64,000 nucleotides of DNA from CAYOUV01 sp964407265. Its GTDB lineage: Bacteria > Chloroflexota > Anaerolineae > Anaerolineales > Villigracilaceae. The DNA is taken from assembly GCA_964407265.1 (NCBI GenBank), contig CAYOUV010000008.1, positions 1 through 64,000 of the forward strand, read 5' to 3'. The translations under genes and the position numbers were made by a program. This document shows positions 16,587 to 27,400 of this stretch, in pieces. The stretch's first letter is position 1; every line of letters starts with the position of its first letter. The notes under the pieces were generated by a model. The model was not told the DNA's origin. It did no database searches and saw only the letters and a program-made list of their open reading frames with translations.

Positions 16587-16757
16587 CTTATCTCGATAAC
16601 TATACTGGTAAAGAAAGCGCTTCGCAGGAGGCCAGATTATGGGGAAACAGTGACGAGGTGTTCGAATGTCGATCCGTATATCGATTATCAGACAGGGTGT
16701 ATTATATATGCAGACAAACCTTACTGGCAAAAGAATGTAAGGGAAAGTGAGGTGCCT

Positions 16758-17870
16758 ATGGCAACACCGGCCAAAGCTTTAGACGACTTAACTGTTGAAG
16801 GTGAACTCTTCGAATCACGACCGGACGGTTCCGTGCGCTGCTACGCCTGCGGCCACCGCTGCCTGATCCGGCCGGGGCGACGCGGCATCTGTCAGGTGCG
16901 CTTCAACGCAGGCGGCAAGCTGCGTGTGCCGTGGGGATATGTGGCTGCCTTGCAAAGCGACCCAATCGAAAAGAAACCTTTTTTCCACGTCATGACCGGC
17001 ACCAACGCACTGACGTTTGGCATGCTGGGCTGTGACTTTCACTGCGGCTATTGCCAGAACTGGCTGACCTCACAGACCTTACGCGACCCGAACTCGGACG
17101 CCTCGGTCAATTTGATTCGGCGCCTCTCGCCGGAGCAGATGGTAGGACTGGCTCTCCGTACCAATGCTTCAGTGATCGCATCCTCTTATAACGAACCGCT
17201 GATCACCAGCGAGTGGGCGGTCGCCATCTTCAAGCAGGCCAAACAAGCCGGGCTGAAATGCGTTTACGTCTCCAACGGGAACAATACGCCCGAAGTGATG
17301 GATTATCTGCGCCCGTATCTCTCGGCTTACAAAGTCGACCTGAAATCAATGAACGATAAAAACTACCGTACGCTGGGCGGGGTGCTGCAGAACACGCTGG
17401 ATGGCATCAAACGCGCCCACGACCTGGGCTTATGGGTGGAAGTGGTGACACTGGTGGTCCCGGGTTTCAACGACAGCAACGAAGAGTTATGGGAGGCTGC
17501 CCGCTTCCTGGCAAGCGTCTCCCCAGACATCCCCTGGCACGTAACTGCCTTCCACAAAGATTATAAGATGACCGATCCGGACAATACCCCCATCCAGACG
17601 CTGCTGCGCGCCTCCGAGATCGGCCGCGAAGCTGGCCTGCGTTACGTCTATGCCGGCAACCTGCCTGGACGGGTGGAGGAGTATGAGGATACGGTATGCC
17701 CCAACTGCAATCGACATCTCATCCGCCGCAGGGGATATGTCATCCTGGAATACAATCTCACCGCTGCAGGGACTTGTCCGCATTGCGAGACAAAGATTCC
17801 CGGTATCTGGACAGACGACCCGGCCCAGGTCAGCTTGAATGGTTTAGGCATGCCGTTCCCAGCCTATTAG
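16758..17870 (+). CDS. amrS: AmmeMemoRadiSam system radical SAM enzyme
   Basis: This 370-residue enzyme carries the radical SAM cluster motif CDFHCGYC with C92, C96 and C99. Extra cysteines N-terminal (CYACGHRCLIRPGRRGIC) and C-terminal (CPNCNRHL...CPHCETK) probably bind zinc or further clusters. The pattern fits the AmmeMemoRadiSam family (PflA-like), whose reaction is not settled. The usual partners AMMECR1 and MEMO1 are not in this window, although some members are fused to or separated from them. The ATG at 16758 has GAGGTG upstream; the long in-frame extension only mirrors the divergent DUF58 gene. Confidence 0.85.
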   Translation: MATPAKALDDLTVEGELFESRPDGSVRCYACGHRCLIRPGRRGICQVRFNAGGKLRVPWGYVAALQSDPIEKKPFFHVMTGTNALTFGMLGCDFHCGYCQNWLTSQTLRDPNSDASVNLIRRLSPEQMVGLALRTNASVIASSYNEPLITSEWAVAIFKQAKQAGLKCVYVSNGNNTPEVMDYLRPYLSAYKVDLKSMNDKNYRTLGGVLQNTLDGIKRAHDLGLWVEVVTLVVPGFNDSNEELWEAARFLASVSPDIPWHVTAFHKDYKMTDPDNTPIQTLLRASEIGREAGLRYVYAGNLPGRVEEYEDTVCPNCNRHLIRRRGYVILEYNLTAAGTCPHCETKIPGIWTDDPAQVSLNGLGMPFPAY

Positions 17871-17891
17871 CCCCTTCTCCCGCGTAAAACC

Positions 17892-17923
17892 AAAACGCAG
17901 ATGGTTACTCCCATCTGCGTTTT
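17892..17923. terminator. Bidirectional terminator between amrS and dppF
   Basis: AAAACGCAGATGG and its perfect complement form a 13-bp stem with a 6-base loop and A/T tracts at both feet. It serves the two convergent genes. Confidence 0.85.
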
Positions 17924-17942
17924 ATGATTTAGCAGGGTTTAA

Positions 17943-18993
17943 TTACTTTAAAAGCTCTTCGGCGTAATGGCAGGCAACAAAATGTTCCGGACGCAACTCG
18001 CGCAAGAGTGGTTCATCGATCGAACAGTTTTCTTTGGCAATCGGGCAGCGCGGATGAAAGCGGCAACCCGAGGGTGGATTGATGGCATTCGGGATTTCGC
18101 CTGCTGGCATTGCCTCTCTCCGGCGATGGCGCGGATCAGGCACCGGGACAGCTTCCAGCAAAGCCCGGGTGTAGGGGTGCGCTGAATGCTCGTAAACTTC
18201 CTTCAAGGGACCAATCTCACACATCTTGCCCAAGTACATCACCGCAATGCGGTCACAAACGTACTTGGCTGTAGCCAGGTCATGGGTAATAAACAAGTAG
18301 GTCAGGTCAAACTCTTCTTTGAGTTTCATCATCAGGTCGAGCAGGAGTGCTCGCACCGAAACATCAGCCATGGCGATTGGCTCGTCAGCTACGATCAATT
18401 CGGGGCGCGTGATCAGGGCGCGGGCCAGGACAATGCGCTGGCGTTGTCCGCCGGAAATTTGATGAGGATACAGGTCATAGAAAGACTCGGGGGGATTCAT
18501 GCCTACCGCTGAGAGGATTTCCATCACCCGCCCGCGTCGTTCAGACGCTGAAAGGTCTGTCATATGAATCTTGGCCGGATGCTCGATCGTCTGCCCGATC
18601 GTCATCCTGGGATTGAGCGAAGCCAGGGGATCTTGGAAAACAACCTGCATGCGAGAACGCAAACGACGCATCTCCTCCGGCTCCAGACTGCTCAGGTCGA
18701 TGCCATCGAAGATCACACGCCCATCGGTAGGTTCCAACAGCCGTAAAACCAGGCGACCGACAGTCGATTTTCCGGAACCGCTTTCTCCCGCCAGGCCAAA
18801 TACTTCACCCCTGCGAATGGCAAAAGAGACACCATCCACAGCTTTAACAGATGGGATATGGCCGCGATTGAGGATACTGGCCAGGAATCCAGTCTGCACT
18901 GGGAAATGCTTGCGCAAATTATCGACACGCACCAAATCCCCGGTCTCAGCGGCAGTTCCGGTTACAGCAGGTGTTACTTCCATAGATTTCGGC

Positions 18994-19001
<8 letters not shown>
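17943..19001 (-). CDS. dppF: Oligopeptide ABC transporter, ATP-binding protein (DppF/OppF)
   Basis: The 352-residue ATPase has Walker A GESGSGKST, signature ISGGQRQRIVLARAL, Walker B LIVADEPIAMADVS and the C-terminal oligo_HPY region PPSGCRFHPRCPIAKENC, whose cysteines bind an iron-sulfur cluster in some OppF/DppF proteins. In Walker B the usual T-S-A-L-D reads I-A-M-A-D, a minor change. The ATG overlaps the dppD stop (ATGGCTGA) with CAGGAGAG upstream, so the genes are coupled. It is the last gene of the dpp operon, before a terminator. Confidence 0.9.
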
Positions 19002-19991
<990 letters not shown>

Positions 19992-19992
<1 letters not shown>

Positions 19993-21275
19993 CAGCGCTC
20001 CCTCAGCTTCGGGTTAAATATCTCGGTCAGGCCCTCGCCCATCATAGAGAAGGCCAGAACGATCAGCATGATCGCCAAACCCGGGAAGGTGATCATCCAC
20101 CACGCAGTCTGGATAAAGCGTTGGCCGCGTGCCAGATCAATCCCCCAATCGGCAATCGTCGGAGGGAGCCCCAGACCCAGGAAGGAAAGACCGGCCCCGG
20201 TCAGAATTGCATCCGCTACGTTCACCGAGAAAATTATCGCAACAGACGGAATAACATTGGGAAAAATGTAAAGCCGTAGGATTTCCAGACTGCGTGCCCC
20301 GATGCTTTGGGCCGCCTCAACATAGATTTCTTCCTTCACAGATAGAGTCTGTCCACGCACAATACGATAATAAGTAGGGATGTACAAAACCGAAATGGCA
20401 ACAATGACATTGAGAATGCTGGGCCCCAAGACAGCAGTGATAGCAATTGCCAGGATCAGACCAGGGAAAGCGTACAGGCTATCCATCACCAAGCTCAGCA
20501 GGCGGTCGAACGAACCGCCAATGAAACCAGCCAACAAGCCCAATGGCACGCCCAGCACCAAGGCTACGATGGAGGCGCTAAACCCAATAATTATCGCAAC
20601 GCGCGTCCCCCATAAGAGGCGGCTGAGGACATCTTGTCCGATATCGTTGGTACCGAGGATAAAGCCGCCCGCTGTGGCAGTCTGCCCAGTGATGCTAGTG
20701 CCTTCGCGCAAGGTCGGGAATTGGGCTGAGACCCTTTCGAACTCGGTCGACTGCACAACCGCAGCTTGCGCTTTACCATCGACCACGGCTTGCAGGGTTT
20801 CCTCCAATGAAGTAAAACGTTCAATGCGCGGTCGCAGCCGTAAACCTTCGGGCTCATTTTTGATTTGATTATCAATTGCTTGGGCTTGCTCATTCAAAGC
20901 GCCCGCAGTTGGCACGCCCTGAACTACGGCGATAGATGGCTGTATTTGTCCTTCAGGGGCTGCCATATCCTTCAATGAAGTGATCGATGAATCTTGGGGT
21001 ACGATCAGTATCGGTATCTCGGGGTGCTGGCCGGGTGCTAAAAATCTGGGTCCGACCAGAGCGTCCGGTGAGTAAGGGGCAAACAAACCCGGGAAAAGCG
21101 CGACCACGATGAAACCAACTACCATAACGGCTGAAATACTGACAAACCACCAGTCAGCGCCATACCAACGCCGCGCCATCAAGATACGCCGGATGAAGCC
21201 AACGCGCTGGATTTCGGCCTCCCAAGATGTGTCCTCGGCAGGGGTTTCGGGGGGATGTTGTTTGATTTCAGTCAC
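19992..21275 (-). CDS. dppC: Oligopeptide ABC transporter permease DppC with an inserted binding-protein-like domain
   Basis: The protein is 427 residues, while DppC/OppC proteins are usually about 280-310. The first membrane span (residues 45-65) leads to FAPYSPDALVGP as usual, and the standard BPD_transp_1 domain resumes at GGFILGTNDIGQDVLSRLLWG (203 onward) with its EAA loop EAAQSIGARSLEILRLYIFP. Between them, about residues 88-203 resemble part of a family 3 solute-binding protein: ITSLKDMAAPEG, PSIAVVQGVPTAGALNEQ, SLEETLQAVVDGKAQAAVVQS. That segment would lie outside the membrane. The ATG is 4 bases after the dppB stop. Confidence 0.85.
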
Positions 21276-21278
21276 GAA

Positions 21279-22376
21279 TTAGTACCTCACCCGCGGATCG
21301 ACCATGGAATAAATCACATCGACCGCTAAACTGATTAATGCAACCAGGAGAGCGAATACGGTAATGACGCTTTGTACGGCTGTGTAGTCACGGGCAGAAA
21401 TACGCTCCACCAGGTAACTGCCCATGCCCGGCCACGAAAATACCGTTTCCGTCAGAACCGCGCCAGCCAGCAAAATTGCTACTTGCAAACCGATTAAGGT
21501 AATCACCGGGATCATGGCATTCTTTAAGGCGTGTCCATAAACCAGGACATGTTCGCGAATGCCACGCGCGCGCGCAGCAGAAATGTAATCGGCTTGTAGG
21601 GTTTCGATGACGTTGATGCGGGTCATGCGCACAAACACACCCGACAAAATCAATCCCAACGTGAATGTGGGAAGAATAAGGTGCTGTGCAACCGAAAGGA
21701 ATGCTGGCCAATTACCGGTTATCAAAGCATCCACAGCATATAAATTAGTAATATGCTTGATGGTCGTACCGATCACCGGGTCGATCCTGCCTGAGATCGG
21801 CAACCAATTAAGTTGAACCCCAAACAAGAGTTGCAGCATCAAACCAAGCCAAAAAATAGGTAACGAATAAATAACGACTGAATAAATGCGCAGTGAGTAA
21901 TCCAAGGTTTTTTTGCGGCGCGCTGCAGCCAATGTACCGCCATAAATCCCAACGACCAAGGCGAGGATCGAAGCCGGGATAACCAACTCCAAGGTGGCGG
22001 GAAAGCGTTCGCTCATTTCGTCGATAATCGGCCGATGTCCGCCGGTAAGTGAATTGCCGAAATGGAGCGTGACCATATCCCCAAGGAAGCGACCGTACTG
22101 CACAATCATAGGATCGTTCAGACCCAATTGTGTGCGAATTCGCGCGATCATCTCGGGTGTACCTTTTGGCCCAAGAGCCGACCTGACCGGATCGCCAGGC
22201 AGTACCCGCAGCACGAAGAAGACCAGCGTGGCCAGGATGAAGACCATCGGTAGAGTCAGCCCGATGCGCGTCAAGATATAGCGGCGCAACCCCGTCGAGC
22301 CTCGCACAAAAATATAGACAAGCAGGAGGATAGCGGGGATGCCAACAATCAGAGCAATCAGGGTAATAGGGCTCAC
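21279..22376 (-). CDS. dppB: Oligopeptide ABC transporter permease DppB
   Basis: The permease has an N-terminal span, the conserved RIGLTLPMVFILATLVFFVLRVLPGDP region, and the coupling loop YISAARARGIREHVLVYGHALKNAMIPV. I prefer the GTG at 22376 (AAGGGAATCC upstream), giving 365 residues and a short extra membrane segment before the standard domain. An ATG at 22487 would add 37 residues but would begin inside dppA and contain the intergenic hairpin. DppB has the expected ERISARDYTAVQ and the C-terminal VDPRVRY. Confidence 0.85.
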   Translation of the reverse strand: MSPITLIALIVGIPAILLLVYIFVRGSTGLRRYILTRIGLTLPMVFILATLVFFVLRVLPGDPVRSALGPKGTPEMIARIRTQLGLNDPMIVQYGRFLGDMVTLHFGNSLTGGHRPIIDEMSERFPATLELVIPASILALVVGIYGGTLAAARRKKTLDYSLRIYSVVIYSLPIFWLGLMLQLLFGVQLNWLPISGRIDPVIGTTIKHITNLYAVDALITGNWPAFLSVAQHLILPTFTLGLILSGVFVRMTRINVIETLQADYISAARARGIREHVLVYGHALKNAMIPVITLIGLQVAILLAGAVLTETVFSWPGMGSYLVERISARDYTAVQSVITVFALLVALISLAVDVIYSMVDPRVRY

Positions 22377-22403
22377 GGATTCCCTTTGCAGATAAGAATT
22401 AGA

Positions 22404-22427
22404 AGGGGCGGGTTCATCCCCGCCCCT
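22404..22427 (-). promoter_or_regulatory. Hairpin between dppA and dppB
   Basis: AGGGGCGGG and CCCGCCCCT form a perfect 9-bp stem with loop TTCATC. Both arms are identical to those of the hairpin between tupA and tupB. A short TCTAATTCTT follows on the transcript, so partial termination after dppA is possible. Confidence 0.6.
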
Positions 22428-22449
22428 AACTATTTTAATCGATTGGAAG

Positions 22450-24123
22450 TTACGGAGTCTTGGTAAGCGTGGAGTAATTGAACTCAATCACACCAGCAAT
22501 GTTCAACGTCTCTGGAGTAGCATACTGGTCTGCGCCGTGGATGTTATCGCGGAAGACCACATATTCCGGATTGAAGAACAGAGGTACCGTCACCACCAAG
22601 TCAGCATAGACATCCTGCGCCTGCTTATAAAGATCAGCGCGCTTGGTCAAATCTGTCTCGACGTCAGCCTGCGACATCAGATCGACGAGCTGTTGCGCCT
22701 TGTCGTTGATGGGCTTGCCGAAATCTGTCCCTTCGGCGGAAGGAGATACGTTCGTACCTTCACCACCATTGTAGACGAAGGGATCCAGGTAGTTGGACGG
22801 ATCAGGATAGTCGAAGAACCAACCCAACACGCCAACGGCATAGGAATCGCCGCCAGTTAACGCAGTGACGTAAGTGCTCCATTCCTGCGAATGCAGGGTG
22901 ACCTTGATCTCTTTGGTAGCTTCCAACTGTTTCTGGATAACCTGCATCCAGGCAGCTGTAGAAGCGCCGTAGTGTTCAGGTGGGTACCACATGTCAAGCA
23001 TCAACGGATTGCTCTCGCTGTAACCTGAAGCCTCAAGGAATTTCTTGGCTTCATCCAGGTTCGGTGAGCTGTACATGGTATCGAAGGCTTCAGAGGCACC
23101 CAAGAATCCCGGCGGGACCATTGAATACAGCGGGCTGACCTGCCCACCGAAGACCGTATCAGAGATCTCATTGCGGTCGACCGCAGAGGCAATCGCTTTG
23201 ACCACGTTCGGGTCATCAGTCGGTGCCATGGTATGGTTGAGGATCAGATAGCGGATCGAACCACCATCGATCGTGCCAACGTGCAAGCCGGAAACACCTT
23301 TCAGCTGGCCGATCAGTTCAGGCCCCAAGAAGCGCCAGGCGACATCGATCTCACCATTTTGAACGGCCAGGGCTTCGGTCTGAGGATCGGAGAAATAACG
23401 CACGATGACCTGCTTGACCTGCGCCGGAAGGTTGCCATTGTAGTAAGGATTGGGCTCAAAGACGATCTGCTCGCCGGGCGTAAATTGCGAGACAAACCAG
23501 GGACCCGTCCCATAGATGGGTGCCTGGGGGAAAAGCTCGCACTTATCGGCCGGATAGACATTCGGATTGGCCGGGGTATAGGTAGCGCTAGCCAAAATTT
23601 GCGGGAAGTAAGCTACCGCGCTCTTCAGAGTGAAGACGATGGTCTTGTCATCCGGTGCCGCTACACTCTTCAGGTACGGCGTCGCCAGCGCATCAGCTAC
23701 GCCATTCGGACAGTCGGGGCCAACGGTCAGCAAACGGTTGATGCTGTCAGCATATATCTGTGCAGTCAGGTCAGTACCGTCGCCAAATTTGATCCCGTCA
23801 CGTAGCGTGAAGGTGTAGGTCAAACCATCAGCCGAGATCTCGGGCATGGCAGTGGCCAGGGCAGGTACAAGCTGATCACTGGTGCCTGGTTTCCACTTGA
23901 GTAGACCTTCGTTAATATTCTTGATCACTTCCCAGTCACGAGTGGAGTAGGCGTCCGCCGGGTCCAGGCTGGCAATTTTATCGGTAGTGCCGATAATGAT
24001 CGTGTCTGCTGGCGTAGATGCACCAGGAGCTTCAGTCGGCGTTGCTTTTGGCCCGCATGCTCCCAACACCATACTGACCATAATCAATAGGCTCGCTAAC
24101 AGGAGCCACTTTTGTGATTTCAT
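22450..24123 (-). CDS. dppA: Oligopeptide-type (family 5) substrate-binding lipoprotein
   Basis: The 557-residue protein has a lipoprotein signal (MVLGACGPK), a Thr/Pro linker, and a family 5 extracellular solute-binding fold: GLLKWKPGT, YTFTLRDGIKFGDG, AVYFP-like segments, then WRFLGPELIG and the C-terminal PLFFNPEYVVFRDNIHG. It captures peptides or a similar ligand outside the membrane for DppBCDF. It is the first gene of the operon, with a strong promoter about 110 bases upstream and GGAGGAG before the ATG. Confidence 0.9.
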   Translation of the reverse strand: MKSQKWLLLASLLIMVSMVLGACGPKATPTEAPGASTPADTIIIGTTDKIASLDPADAYSTRDWEVIKNINEGLLKWKPGTSDQLVPALATAMPEISADGLTYTFTLRDGIKFGDGTDLTAQIYADSINRLLTVGPDCPNGVADALATPYLKSVAAPDDKTIVFTLKSAVAYFPQILASATYTPANPNVYPADKCELFPQAPIYGTGPWFVSQFTPGEQIVFEPNPYYNGNLPAQVKQVIVRYFSDPQTEALAVQNGEIDVAWRFLGPELIGQLKGVSGLHVGTIDGGSIRYLILNHTMAPTDDPNVVKAIASAVDRNEISDTVFGGQVSPLYSMVPPGFLGASEAFDTMYSSPNLDEAKKFLEASGYSESNPLMLDMWYPPEHYGASTAAWMQVIQKQLEATKEIKVTLHSQEWSTYVTALTGGDSYAVGVLGWFFDYPDPSNYLDPFVYNGGEGTNVSPSAEGTDFGKPINDKAQQLVDLMSQADVETDLTKRADLYKQAQDVYADLVVTVPLFFNPEYVVFRDNIHGADQYATPETLNIAGVIEFNYSTLTKTP

Positions 24124-24235
24124 TAATCTCCTCCTACATATTGGAATTCGGAATACGAAAAATCAAAACGTCTTTGTTTGCAGTGGGATTGAATGTTTGC
24201 GCCTCCTTTCACTAGCAGTTATATTATAGATGATT

Positions 24236-24263
24236 ATTATACGCTACGGAAGTGGACTGTCAA
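24236..24263 (-). promoter_or_regulatory. Strong promoter of the dpp operon
   Basis: On the minus strand TTGACA and TATAAT, both consensus, are 16 bases apart. A second TATAAT lies just downstream. Transcription would start near 24229, leaving a leader of about 105 bases that includes GAAAGGAGG. Confidence 0.8.
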
Positions 24264-24391
24264 GCTACCCTGGTATTAGTCCAAATACGATAGCGGTATT
24301 GGTCTTCAGCCTGCTGGGGGACGGGCTGCATGATGCGCTCGATCCATGCCTGGCACACATGAACCAATAGTTTGTACCAAATCCTGACCCA

Positions 24392-24423
24392 AAAAGGCGA
24401 GTGAACAATTTGCTCGTCCTTTT
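24392..24423. terminator. Terminator-like hairpin before the macroglobulin gene
   Basis: AAAAGG-CGAG pairs with CTCG-T-CCTTTT (one bulge) around an 11-base loop, with a T-run at each foot. No gene obviously needs it; it may insulate the macroglobulin promoter from the divergent dpp promoter. Confidence 0.4.
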
Positions 24424-24444
24424 CTTTTTAGGCGGCGGCTCGTG

Positions 24445-24450
24445 TATAAT
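24445..24450 (+). promoter_or_regulatory. -10 box TATAAT of the macroglobulin gene
   Basis: A consensus TATAAT preceded directly by TG lies 37 bases before the ATG. The only -35 candidate at the right distance is TTCTTT (17-base spacer), which is poor. Confidence 0.5.
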
Positions 24451-24487
24451 GAATCTAGATTCCCCACATTCACCCGAGAAAACAAAC

Positions 24488-27400
24488 ATGAAAAAGGCAT
24501 ATTCTCCTTTCTGGCGTCTGACAATCACCATCCTGTTGGTCGCATTGGCCTGCAGCCTGCCAGGTAAACTTCCTCCAACCCCGGCCTCCACACCGACCGC
24601 TCTGGCGACCTCAGCCATACCGCTCCCGCCGGCTGTGATAGAAACCAGCCCATCGACCGGCAGCCAAATTCCATTGGACGGGTTGGTGACAATCTATTTC
24701 AACCAGGCCATGGAGCGCACCTCGGTCGCATCGGCCTTGAGCGTCCAACCATCTGATGTGACCGGGCAACTGACATGGAAGGATGATGCCACCCTGATCT
24801 TCACTCCCGACGGCAGCCTGCCAGCTGCCAGCCAATTTGCGCTCCAAATCGGGCAGGGCGCTCGAGCCGCAAATGGGCTGGGCTTCTCGCAACCGGTTTC
24901 ACTGGGTTTTCAGACCCCTGATTATTTGCGCCCGACGCAATTCCTGCCGAAACCCGATTCCGAGGAAGTGATTCCCAACGCCGCCATCCTTGCAGCTTTC
25001 AACCAGCCGGTCGTCCCACTGGGAGCGGACCCGGCCGCACTCCCCGCAGCCTTTTCCATCCAGCCAGAGGCACAGGGAAAAGGCGAATGGCTCAACACCA
25101 GTACTTATATCTTCTATCCAGACCCGGCGCTTTCCGGGGGCCTGACTTACACGGTCAGTCTCAACCCAGACCTGACCGCCAATTCCGGCAGCCAGCTGGC
25201 TCAATCCGACCTCCAGGCCAGCTGGTCCTTCACCACCGCGCTTCCGGCGGTCGATTCGATCGACCCGTCGCCCGAACAATCACTGGGGCTCGACCCAAAA
25301 ATCAAGATCACCTTTAACCAGCCCATGGACCAGGCCAGCCTCGAAAACGGGTTGCAGTTCACGGGTCCGGCCGGGAACGTGGCCGGAAAGTTCAGCTGGA
25401 GCGATGACGGGACAAGTGTCAGCTTCCAGCCCACCATTCTACTTTCCCGCAGCAGGACCTATATGCTCAATCTCGATGGCCAAACGGTGCGCGGGGCGGG
25501 TGGCACGCCGCTTGGACAGGATCAAAAATTCACCTTCAAAACCTATGGCAACTTCAGCGTGACCGCCAGTACCCCCTTGCAGGGCCAGGAAAAAGAACAG
25601 TATGACAGCGTCAAGGTTTTCCTCGGCGCGCCGGTCCAGGCTGGCAATCTCGACCAATACGTATCGATCACGCCGCAGGTGCCCAATTCAAGTCCCTACA
25701 CCAATGACGATGGTCTCAGCCTCTTGCTTGGAGGGATGTTCGAACCATCGACCGATTACACCCTGACCATTTCCGGCGCCTTGAAGGACCGTTGGGGACA
25801 GGCGCTGGGCACCCCTTTCACGCTCAACTTTAAAACCACACCCGCCAGCCCGGATCTGACGCTGCCCTATTTCGGGGCCAGCATGTTCTTCGTCCGGCCG
25901 GAGCAGCCGGTGCTGAACGCCCAGGCCACCAACGTCCCTCGCGCCGATCTGACAATCGCCCCGCTTTCGTTGGTTGACTTCTTCTCGATCACCGGGAAAA
26001 ACAGCTACAACACACGCCAGACGTACGCGCCAAAAAATGCGCGCACGATTTCCCAATCCATCAAGCTGACCTCCAACCAGGCCCAATCGGTCGCGCTGAC
26101 GCTAACGAATAATGACCAGCCTCTTTCGACCGGCTTGTATTACGTCAAGGTCGATGCGCAGCAACTGAAATACCCCCGCCAGGAGCCGTATTTCGTCGTC
26201 TCCAGCGACATCAACCTGACCTTTAAAGCCGGAGCCAGCGACGCGTTGGTCTGGGCAGTGGATTTGCGCAGCGGGCAGCCCCTGGCGAATACACCGGTTT
26301 CGATCTACGACAATGATGGCGGTTTGTTGGTCTCCGGCCAGACCGATGCCAATGGGCTGTGGCAAACATCCATCCCGGAACGCGTCGATCCGTACGCATC
26401 CCTGTACGCCGTGATCGGCGCAGCCGGGCAGGATAATTTCAGCCTGGCGATGTCCACCTGGGATTCGGGCATCGCTCCGTGGGATTTTGGCTTGAGCGGG
26501 CAAGTAACCCCACCCCAAACCGAAATCTATTTGTATTCAGACCGCCCAATCTACCGCCCGGGACAGACGGTCTATTTCCGCGGCGTCGTGCGCGAAGCCT
26601 TCAACGGTCGCTACACCATGCCGGAACAAGACACGATCGACCTGTCTATCTCGGACGGCAACGGGCAGGAACTTAACAGCTTCTCGCTGCCCCTGTCCGC
26701 TTACGGCACGTTCAACGGCCAGTACGCGCTCCCGGCCGACGCTGTGCCTGGGTACTACAGCATCACGAATAAAAAGACCCATACCTATTTTTCCTTCCAG
26801 GTGGCCGATTATCGCAAACCTGAGATCAACCTGAGCGTTGAACTCAGTCCCGAACAAATTCAAACCGGCCAGACACCGCAGGCGACCGTCAATGCCCGCT
26901 ATTTCTTTGACGCTCCGGCCGGAAACCTGCCGGTCACGTGGACCTTGTATACAACCTCCGCTTCCTTCCGCCTGCCACAATACCGGGTAGGACCGATCGA
27001 CACCAACTGGATGCTGCCGTATAGTTTCCGGGTTGGAGGGAACTTTGGCAAACAAATCGCCCAGGGCGAAGGTCGCACGGGAGCGGACGGAACGCTTTCG
27101 ATCCAATTATCAGATCTACCCGAGTTCGATGCGCTGCAGAACCTGACCCTGGAGGTCACCGCGCAGGACGAGAGCGGGGCGCAGATCAGCGCGCGCAGCA
27201 GCATGCTGGTCCATCCCACCGATTTTTACGTCGGTCTGCGGCCGGATCAGTGGGTCGGTCAGGCGGGGACGGCCCTGGGCTTCGAGGTCCTGAGTGTAGA
27301 TTGGAATCAGAAATCGCTCGGCGGGAAAAGCCTGGTGGCCGAGTTCAGCCAGGTGACCTGGGAACGTAAGGACCCGCCGCTCTCGAATCAATACGCCCCA

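Noticed and set aside
16368..16757. A 130-residue N-terminal extension of the radical SAM enzyme
   Set aside because: It overlaps the DUF58 gene and its promoter on the other strand and has no family similarity. The ATG at 16758 has a good ribosome binding site.
22377..22487. Longer DppB starting at the ATG at 22487
   Set aside because: The extension would begin inside dppA and read through the intergenic hairpin. The GTG at 22376 has an AGGGA site. Not excluded.
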